Under the pieces are notes generated by a model that was not told where the DNA came from, searched no databases, and was given only the letters and a program-made list of their open reading frames with translations. This document shows, one piece after another, positions 6,931 to 11,998 of a DNA stretch of 11,998 bases. The stretch covers positions 1 through 11,998 of the forward strand of contig CAUBTS010000059.1 in the NCBI GenBank assembly GCA_958438955.1, written 5' to 3'. Position numbers and translations under genes: made by a program. Position 1 is the stretch's first letter; every line of letters starts with the position of its first letter. This DNA comes from an uncultured Collinsella sp. GTDB taxonomy: Bacteria > Actinomycetota > Coriobacteriia > Coriobacteriales > Coriobacteriaceae.

Positions 6931-8235
6931 ATGGATAACCTTGCCAAACCCACAAACCGCGTGCTGTTTTTAGTTAGCGTTGCCGTGACCGGCGCACTCG
7001 CGGGCGCCGCAGTCTGGCTGTTCTTCTTTGCGATGGAGCACGGCATCGACTGTCTGTGGACCGAGATCCCACATATGTTGGGCGTCGCTTCGCCCGAGCT
7101 CGCGAGCGGTCCGTTCGGTTTTCTGCCGTACCCGTTTTTCGTCTGCCTGCTGGGCGGCCTGCTGATCGGTCTGTACGAAAAGCTTACGGGCGCCAAGACC
7201 GATGACCTCAACCAGGTGATGGCCAAGGTCAAGCAAGATGGGCGCTACCCGTACGACAATCTGGGCAAGCTTTCGCTCGCGGCATTGCTGCCGCTGCTGT
7301 TTGGCGGAAGTATTGGACCGGAGGCCGGCCTGACCGGCGTTATCGCGGGTCTGTGCAGCTGGGTCGGCGACCGCATGCGCCGCTTTGGCGCCGAGTTTAG
7401 GGAGCTCACGCTGCTGAGTACCCAGGCTGCCCTGGCGGCGCTCTTTACCGCGCCCGTCTTTGGCTTTGTGGCGCCGCTCGCCGGTAGCGCTGACGGCCAG
7501 GGCGAAGACGCCCACAATGAGTCCGCGTCCGACGAGATCACCATCAAGCTGCCCAAGGCGCAAAAGACGGTGGTCTATGGCATTGCGATTGCCGGCGGTC
7601 TGGGTACCTACCTGCTGCTTGGCCAGCTTGTGGGCGGCGGCATGGGCATGCCCAGGTTCGAGTCCGCCGAGGTGGGCAACCTGGAACTTGTCTGGCTCAT
7701 TCCGCTGGCGTTGGTCGGCACCGTATGCGGTTGGCTGTACTTTGTCTCCGAGCATGCAAGCGAGGCGCTGTCCCATGCAATAGGGGAGCGTCCTGTCGTC
7801 AAGGCCATGCTAGCCGGTCTGGCGCTCGCCATCTGTGGCACGGTCCTGCCCTACACCATGTTTGCCGGCGAGACCCAGGCCGATGTGCTCATGGAAACCT
7901 ATCTGACCATTCCCGCCGGCGTGCTTATTTTGACCGGTCTGGTTAAGGCCATGCTGACCCCCGCCCTCATCAATATGGGCTGGCGCGGCGGCCATTTCTT
8001 TCCCGTCATCTTCTCGGGCGTAAGCCTGGGCTACGGCCTTGCCATCCTCACCGGCGCCGATCCGGTATTTTGCGTCGCCGTCTGCACGGCATCGACGATG
8101 GGTGCGGTCATGCGTCAGCCGGTCATGGTCGTGGGCCTGCTGCTCATGTGCTTCCCACTCAAGGCCATCGTCTGCATGATCATCGCCGCCGTTATCGCCG
8201 CTGGCATTCCGCTGCCCAAGCCGCTGCGCAAGTAG
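6931..8235 (+). CDS. ClC-family chloride channel/antiporter, divergent
   Basis: A 434-residue polytopic inner-membrane protein of the ClC fold. Family marks are GGSIGPEAGL (about 125-134), which carries the gating glutamate Glu131 (position of Glu148 in E. coli ClC), and the second-half motif WRGGHFFPVIFSG (351-363), corresponding to GGxFxP. Differences from the classic antiporters: the first-pore GSGIP motif is replaced by GAKTDD, and where the internal proton glutamate normally lies (after the NAPLAG-like segment TAPVFG, 173-178) there is instead a hydrophilic acidic stretch (about 185-211). It may move chloride, fluoride or another anion; channel versus antiporter cannot be decided by eye. 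GGGAGGA lies 5 nt before the ATG. The EFR1-type gene follows after 35 bp. Confidence 0.88.
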   Translation: MDNLAKPTNRVLFLVSVAVTGALAGAAVWLFFFAMEHGIDCLWTEIPHMLGVASPELASGPFGFLPYPFFVCLLGGLLIGLYEKLTGAKTDDLNQVMAKVKQDGRYPYDNLGKLSLAALLPLLFGGSIGPEAGLTGVIAGLCSWVGDRMRRFGAEFRELTLLSTQAALAALFTAPVFGFVAPLAGSADGQGEDAHNESASDEITIKLPKAQKTVVYGIAIAGGLGTYLLLGQLVGGGMGMPRFESAEVGNLELVWLIPLALVGTVCGWLYFVSEHASEALSHAIGERPVVKAMLAGLALAICGTVLPYTMFAGETQADVLMETYLTIPAGVLILTGLVKAMLTPALINMGWRGGHFFPVIFSGVSLGYGLAILTGADPVFCVAVCTASTMGAVMRQPVMVVGLLLMCFPLKAIVCMIIAAVIAAGIPLPKPLRK

Positions 8236-8270
8236 CGCGGTTTTTCACGAGTCAATTCCAGAGGTACGAG

Positions 8271-9062
8271 ATGATCCTGTACTTTAGCGCGACAGGGAAC
8301 AGCGAGCATGTGGCGCGTCGTATTGCAGCGGCGACAGACGACAAGGTTGTGTCGATTGAGCGTTTTGATGTCGAGACCCTTCGCCTTGTTGCGACGGAAG
8401 GCCCCTGCCAACTGGGATTTGTTGCTCCGGTGTATGCCTGGGGTCTGCCGACGCCGATGATCGAGTTTTTGAAGACTGCCGACCTGTCGATTGCTGCCGG
8501 TGCAAAGGGCGGCGAGCGCCTCTATACGTTCTATGTTTCGACGTACGGTTCGACGACCGGCCAATCGGCCAAGTTTGCCCGCGATCTGCTGCACGAGCGT
8601 GGGCTCGAGTTAGATGCGGCGATGAGCGTCAAGATGCCTGATACCTGGACGCCTGTTTTCGACCTGTCTGACCCTCAAAAGGTTGAGGGTATCAATAGGG
8701 CTGCTGAGGCGCAGATTGATGCTGTGATCGAGGCGGTGCGGGAGCGGCGCACGGGCAATATGATGCGCCATCGCGTGCCCCTGTTTGCATCGTGCGCGTA
8801 TCATGCGTTTGGGCTGCCGCGTATGCAGCAGACGAGCAAGTTTGCCGTCGATGCTAGCCGCTGCGTCGGGTGTAGCCTTTGCGCTAAGCGCTGCCCCATG
8901 GCGGCGATTGAGATGCGCGACGGCCTTCCCGTCTGGACAAAGCCGGAGTGCGCAGCCTGCCTTCGTTGCCTGCACTGTTGTCCCAAATTTGCCATCTCGC
9001 ACGGTAAGCGCACAGCATCCCACGGTCAGTACAGGCATCCTAAGCCAGGTGTGAGGATGTAG
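8271..9062 (+). CDS. EFR1-family flavodoxin/ferredoxin fusion protein
   Basis: A 263-residue electron-transfer protein. The N-terminal flavodoxin-like domain opens with YFSATGNSEHVA (4-15), the phosphate-binding loop for FMN, followed by the APVYAWGLPTPM region (52-63). The C-terminal part binds two 4Fe-4S clusters: Cys198, 201, 204, 208 (CVGCSLCAKRCP) and Cys227, 230, 233, 237 (CAACLRCLHCCP). All eight ligands are present. Such proteins shuttle low-potential electrons in anaerobes; the partner is not known. AGAGG lies 6 nt before the ATG at 8271. An in-frame extension upstream overlaps the ClC gene and is rejected. It is probably cotranscribed with ClC, though no functional link is evident. 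Its stop converges with the EamA gene, 15 bp away. Confidence 0.9.
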   Translation: MILYFSATGNSEHVARRIAAATDDKVVSIERFDVETLRLVATEGPCQLGFVAPVYAWGLPTPMIEFLKTADLSIAAGAKGGERLYTFYVSTYGSTTGQSAKFARDLLHERGLELDAAMSVKMPDTWTPVFDLSDPQKVEGINRAAEAQIDAVIEAVRERRTGNMMRHRVPLFASCAYHAFGLPRMQQTSKFAVDASRCVGCSLCAKRCPMAAIEMRDGLPVWTKPECAACLRCLHCCPKFAISHGKRTASHGQYRHPKPGVRM

Positions 9063-9081
9063 CGGCTGCTGGCCGCGCTAC
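9059..9081. terminator. Possible hairpin over two convergent stop codons
   Basis: GTAGCG (9059-9064) pairs with CGCTAC (9076-9081), with a G-C continuation after a bulge. The TAG of the EFR1 gene and the TAG of the EamA gene (read on the - strand) lie inside the two stem arms. Neither strand has a U-tract, so intrinsic termination would be weak. Confidence 0.35.
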
Positions 9082-9953
9082 TTCCAAACTGCGAGCGCGG
9101 CGGTGCCCAGTACGATGAGGGCGAGACCGATGGCGCTGCGCCGTGAGAGTTTTTCGTTGAATGCCAAGCGCGCAAATAGTACCGATACGACAATCGATAG
9201 TTTGTCGATCTGCACCACGACGTTCACCTGGCCTGCGGCGATGGCATAGTAATAGAGCAGCCACGATGCTCCGGTCGCGATGCCCGATGCCGCGAGAAAT
9301 ACGAGCTCGTAGCGGTCTACGTGCACGGCTTGGCCCATCTTGCCTTTAGCTGCCACGATTGCCCATGCCATAACCAGTACCACGCAGGTGCGGATTGCCG
9401 TGGCCAGGTTTGACTCGACGCCTTCGATGCCGATCTTAGCGAGGACGGAGGTGAGTGCTGCGAACATGGCGGCGCCGAGGGCGTAAGCGAGCCAGGTCCG
9501 GTCTTGCTGCTGCTCGGGTCCGGCGGATTGCTGCTTCTCGGTCATTAAAAACGTGCCGAGGGTAATGACGGCGGTTCCCACGAGCTTAACCGCAAGGTTG
9601 CTCGTCTCGCCAAAAAGCACGATGGCGATCAGCGCGGCGAGCACGGTGCTCATCTTGTCGACCGGTACGACCTTATTGACGTCTCCGATGCTCAACGCCT
9701 TAAAGTAACAGATCCACGAAGCGCCGGTAGCGAGTCCCGAGAGGACGAGAAAGAGCCAGGATCTGGGTTCGATGCTGCCAATGGTTCCAATGGATCCAGA
9801 AATGCCCGCCATTGCCCAGGCGAAAACGAGCACCACGCAGGTGCGAATGGCCGTCGCGACATCGGAGTCGGTCTGCTTGATGCCGCATTTGGCCAAGATG
9901 GATGTGATGCCGGCAAAGAATGCTGACGCAAATGCTGCGACGACCCACGACAC
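9078..9953 (-). CDS. EamA-family (DMT superfamily) transporter
   Basis: A 291-residue inner-membrane protein with two EamA repeats, about ten helices in all. The halves match each other closely: FAGITSILAKCGIK with FAALTSVLAKIGIE, both containing ATAIRTCVVLV, then GLATGASWICYFKALS with GIATGASWLLYYYAIA, and VDKMS with IDKLS. The family exports or imports small metabolites (amino acids, sugars, purines); the substrate is not predictable. The GTG start at 9953 gives the usual N-terminus (SWVVAAFAS directly at the first helix) and has GGGGAGG 10 nt upstream. A longer frame from a TTG at 10067 adds 38 hydrophilic residues with no binding site. A small 5-bp hairpin (9982-9999) sits just upstream of the ribosome site. 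It is transcribed alone, convergent with the EFR1 gene. Confidence 0.87.
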   Translation of the reverse strand: MSWVVAAFASAFFAGITSILAKCGIKQTDSDVATAIRTCVVLVFAWAMAGISGSIGTIGSIEPRSWLFLVLSGLATGASWICYFKALSIGDVNKVVPVDKMSTVLAALIAIVLFGETSNLAVKLVGTAVITLGTFLMTEKQQSAGPEQQQDRTWLAYALGAAMFAALTSVLAKIGIEGVESNLATAIRTCVVLVMAWAIVAAKGKMGQAVHVDRYELVFLAASGIATGASWLLYYYAIAAGQVNVVVQIDKLSIVVSVLFARLAFNEKLSRRSAIGLALIVLGTAALAVWK

Positions 9954-9963
9954 GGGTGAAATG

Positions 9964-9970
9964 CCTCCCC
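9964..9970 (-). promoter_or_regulatory. Ribosome binding site supporting the GTG start at 9953
   Basis: GGGGAGG on the - strand lies 10 nt before the GTG. That is slightly long but acceptable, and it is the only strong purine tract near any candidate start of this gene. Confidence 0.55.
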
Positions 9971-10090
9971 AAAGAACAACCGCGCCAGATTTACGGCGCT
10001 CGTCCGATGATACCGTCCCGCCATGAAGCTTTGATATCGCTGTGGTGAGACAGGGGCCATAGTTCAAGAGGGCATTTGGTTAAGGCTCGA

Positions 10091-10276
10091 ATCGAAGGTG
10101 AATGGTTTTCCGCGAAGTGAACGAGTAAATCTGGACCCCTGGAACATGCACACTTTTTTCGAACAAAACTGCAGGATTCTTAGACAAAACCGCAGGAATT
10201 GAGTCCTAAAAAAATGTCGATGCTACAGGGCACTGTTTTTACTCGTTCACTTCTCGGAAAGGTATTCACCTTCGAT
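10091..10276. repeat. 186-bp element with 39-bp inverted terminal arms
   Basis: The arm 10092-10129 and the reverse complement of 10238-10275 match at 34 of 38 positions, and one further A/T pair outside gives 39 bp. The four mismatches are a block of three (GGT against ACC) and one single base. The arms enclose 108 nt. There is no obvious target-site duplication at the edges and no transposase. It could be a MITE-like nonautonomous element or a long RNA hairpin. A weak hairpin with a short T-run (ACAG-GGCA-CTGT, 10225-10240) touches the right arm. Confidence 0.85.
10163..10197 (+). repeat. Direct repeat with 21-bp spacing inside the element
   Basis: ACAAAACTGCAGGA (10163-10176) and ACAAAACCGCAGGA (10184-10197) differ by one base and start 21 bp apart, about two helical turns. 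They lie in the loop of the inverted-repeat element. They also fall in one frame of an 18-codon ORF (10146-10202, MHTFFEQNCRILRQNRRN), which has only a weak start context and may be fortuitous. Confidence 0.7.
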
Positions 10277-10361
10277 ATGCTGACGGTGCCTTTTTGGTTG
10301 CTAAGAACTAGACGGCCTGCTGTGAGGGGCGGTGGTGACGCTATGCCGCCTTGTTTCATTG

Positions 10362-10393
10362 AAAAAATAAGCGGGGTACCACCTAAGCTTATT
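10362..10393 (-). terminator. Intrinsic terminator of the ABC transporter operon
   Basis: Read on the - strand, AATAAGC pairs with GCTTATT (7 bp, 14-nt loop containing GGTACC), and a run of T follows directly. It lies 10 bp after the permease stop. The U-tract exists only in the - direction, which fits the operon. Confidence 0.75.
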
Positions 10394-10402
10394 AGCTGTC
10401 GA

Positions 10403-11101
10403 TTACAGGTCGCGTACTCGATAAACCTTGGTGCTGATGGTGCAGCTGATTGCACATAGCGCGAGGGCCAGTACGGCAATTCCTGCACACAGACAGCCAA
10501 GAACGGCGGGATCGGGATTCGCTCCGGCAATCGACATGAGCCAGTTGCTGATGGGGTTGGAGGAACCCAGCATTGCCATGGTGCCGCAGCCAAACAGGGC
10601 AAACAGGCCAAGGGAAAGGCGCAGCGCCTCCATGTGCCCAAAGCGAAAGAACAGCGGCTGTGTCAAGAATACCATCATGAGGGAGATGAGCATCGATGCC
10701 GCCGAGGCGATTGCGATTTCAAAGATCGTCTGGCATGTCGAAGGGATGCCCATGGGGTCGAAGAGCGGAAGGGCGAGGATGTTCAGAAGCGTAGCCGCGC
10801 ATGCCATGACGACCGAGAAGACAACGATGCACAGGTAGCGTGCGCAAATAATGTCTTTGCGCGAGAACGGCAGCGTTGCCCGATAGCGCTCCCAGCCGTT
10901 TTGGTTATCGTAGCCAGCCAGTGAGTTCATGATTATGATGGGCGACATGGCGCTGACCGCGCAGGCGCCGGCGCTCATACCGGAATCGCCGTCCGATGCG
11001 TTGGCAAGGGTTAGCACGACGAAGATGAACAGGCCGACACCTGCGATGCTCGGGACGAGCGTGCGAACGATGGCAAGCTCGGACATAATGGCGCGTTTCA
11101 T
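10403..11101 (-). CDS. ABC-2-type transporter permease
   Basis: A 232-residue protein with six predicted membrane segments, of the ABC2_membrane_5-like type. The family-typical stretch is YDNQNGWERYRATLPFSRKD (about 64-83), a cytoplasmic loop that follows the second helix and precedes a basic helix start. These permeases pair with a BcrA/YtrB-like ATPase; substrates include antimicrobial peptides and lipids, or are unknown. GAAAGGGG lies 7 nt before the ATG. The start overlaps the upstream ATPase stop in ATGA, indicating translational coupling. If the ATPase is truly truncated, coupled translation of this gene may fall and the protein would lack its motor. The frame is intact. Confidence 0.87.
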   Translation of the reverse strand: MKRAIMSELAIVRTLVPSIAGVGLFIFVVLTLANASDGDSGMSAGACAVSAMSPIIIMNSLAGYDNQNGWERYRATLPFSRKDIICARYLCIVVFSVVMACAATLLNILALPLFDPMGIPSTCQTIFEIAIASAASMLISLMMVFLTQPLFFRFGHMEALRLSLGLFALFGCGTMAMLGSSNPISNWLMSIAGANPDPAVLGCLCAGIAVLALALCAISCTISTKVYRVRDL

Positions 11102-11979
11102 TTCAAAGCCCCTTTCAGCATGAGGCGCAGATAGTCATCAATGGTTGCCCGATCGCAGGGAATCTCGGGAAAGGCCTCGAGCGTTTCACGACGGTTGGGC
11201 ACGAGCACGTCCACGCTATAGGCGTGGTGGACGGCACGGGCGCCTTCGACGCAAGCCACAAGCTCGGCGGCCTGCGCTTGGGTGCAGTGGGCGATGCCAG
11301 CGCGGTCGGTAATGTCCTCGCGTGGCAGGTCAAACACAATCGAGCCGTTATCGATGCAGATGACGCGGTCGGCAGCGCGATCGAGGTCGGACGTAATGTG
11401 GCTCGAGAGCAGCACACTGCGCTGACCGTCGGAAACAAAGGCAAGCAGCTCATCAAGCAGTTCCTCGCGTGCCATGGGATCGAGGCCCGCGGTGGCTTCG
11501 TCCAAAACGAGCAGCTTGGCATTGTGGCTGAGCGCGCAGGCGAGCTGCAGCTTCATACCCATGCCGCGGGAGAGGTCCTTGACCTTTGTCTTGGGATCGA
11601 GGCCAAATCGGTTGATGAATCCGGCGAACGTTTCGCGGTCCCACGTGGGGTACGCCGGGCCTACGAGCGCCTAGATCTGGCCCACCTTGAGCGTGGAGGG
11701 GAAGGGGCACGTGTCCAGGACAAGACCGACGCGGGAGCGTAGATGGCGTTGCGACTCATCGGGCGCGTCGGCGCCACAGCGCTGCCCAAACAGGTGCACT
11801 TCGCCGGCATCGAGCTTTGTAAGCCCGAGAGCAGCTCGAATCGCCGTTGTTTTGCCAGCACCGTTGGCACCAACAAAGCCGACGATCTGGCCAGGCTCCA
11901 CGGCAAGCGTGACGTCGCGCAGCGAAAAGCGGTCGCTTACAGTGCGTGAGATGCCTTTGAGTTCAAGCAAGTTTTGCAT
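11098..11979 (-). pseudogene. ABC transporter ATP-binding protein with in-frame amber stop
   Basis: The frame runs 293 coding positions plus the final stop. It is of the BcrA/YtrB-like ATPase type and would energise the permease encoded after it. N-terminal part: Walker A GANGAGKT (residues 37-44). Codon 103 is TAG (11671-11673). After it, without frameshift, come ALVGPAYPTWDRE, the signature LSRGMGMKLQL (from 136), Walker B LLVLDEATAGLDP, the H-loop SSH, and a C-terminal domain. All motifs except codon 103 look functional, so the lesion is recent or is a sequence error. The 102-residue product lacks the signature and Walker B. An internal ATG at 11562 would give a fragment lacking Walker A. 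AGAAAGGA lies 6 nt before the ATG at 11979. Operons of this type often begin with a GntR-like regulator, which would lie beyond the right edge. Confidence 0.85.
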
Positions 11980-11998
11980 GGTATATCCTTTCTTGCAG

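Larger units (their letters stand above)
9954..10402. other. Gene-poor interval
   Basis: About 450 bp without a confident protein gene. It holds the EamA leader, a 186-bp inverted-repeat element (10091-10276), roughly 85 bp with no recognised signal (10277-10361), and the terminator of the ABC operon. Overlapping frames on both strands read through the repeat, but none has domain or start-site support. Confidence 0.6.

Noticed and set aside
5714..6955. 413-codon open frame on the - strand across the channel and LOG genes
   Set aside because: It reads antisense through two well-supported genes and the repeat cluster and has no family motif. It is a by-product of codon bias.
6970..7776. 268-codon open frame on the - strand inside the ClC gene
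   Set aside because: It is antisense to conserved ClC motifs and has no membrane or domain pattern of its own.
9954..10067. N-terminal extension of the EamA protein from a TTG at 10067
   Set aside because: The 38 extra residues are hydrophilic, have no start signal, and precede the family-typical start at the first helix.
10199..10459. 86-codon + strand frame over the right half of the repeat element
   Set aside because: There is no ribosome binding site, it overlaps the permease 3' end antisense, and it crosses the terminator. It is probably chance.
10180..10641. 153-codon - strand frame covering the right inverted arm, the terminator and the 3' end of the permease
   Set aside because: It begins inside the permease gene in another frame and crosses the terminator hairpin and repeat. 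No motif was recognised.

Overview
The window is bacterial, fairly GC-rich and densely coded. It has strong purine-rich Shine-Dalgarno sites, mixed ATG/GTG starts and mostly short intergenic gaps. The gene set fits a gut-type anaerobic actinobacterium of class Coriobacteriia, possibly Collinsella or a relative: large membrane hybrid histidine kinases, a nitroimidazole-reductase-like flavoprotein, an EFR1-type flavodoxin/ferredoxin fusion and an EamA exporter. This placement is an inference from gene content and style; no marker gene is present. I see no rRNA, tRNA, CRISPR array, integrase or transposase gene.

Left part (1-5565): two hybrid histidine kinases face each other. The first (+ strand) runs in from the left edge; its first membrane helix begins upstream of the first in-window ATG. 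It ends at a perfect 15-bp hairpin (2171-2210). On the - strand, a BvgS-like hybrid kinase with two periplasmic solute-binding modules is followed 42 bp later by a NimA-like FMN-binding protein, probably in one operon. Both kinases end in a receiver domain. The window holds no HPt protein and no response regulator with an output domain, so the relay must continue elsewhere.

Middle (5566-9062): a divergent intergenic region carries three copies of a repeat with CTAG spaced exactly 27 bp apart; two copies form a perfect 21-bp inverted repeat. Next, on the + strand, come a small two-helix potassium-type channel, a LOG-family nucleotide hydrolase, a ClC-type channel/transporter with unusual pore motifs, and an EFR1-type flavodoxin/ferredoxin protein. 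They fall into two likely transcription units (5810-6805 and 6931-9062), the second with a candidate promoter.

Right part (9063-11998): a convergent EamA transporter whose two halves are strikingly alike; then about 450 bp without a confident gene (9954-10402). This stretch holds a 186-bp element bounded by 39-bp imperfect inverted repeats (MITE-like or a large RNA hairpin) with a 21-bp-spaced direct repeat inside, and a terminator. Last comes a - strand ABC transporter operon, ATPase then permease, overlapping by ATGA. The ATPase frame is intact from end to end except for one TAG at codon 103, between Walker A and the signature motif. It is therefore a fresh pseudogene, a sequence error, or a readthrough case.

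The best leads are the 186-bp inverted-repeat element, the 27-bp-phased CTAG repeat and the single amber codon. The kinase/flavoprotein operon, the channel/LOG pair and the odd ClC are functional hypotheses of moderate interest.
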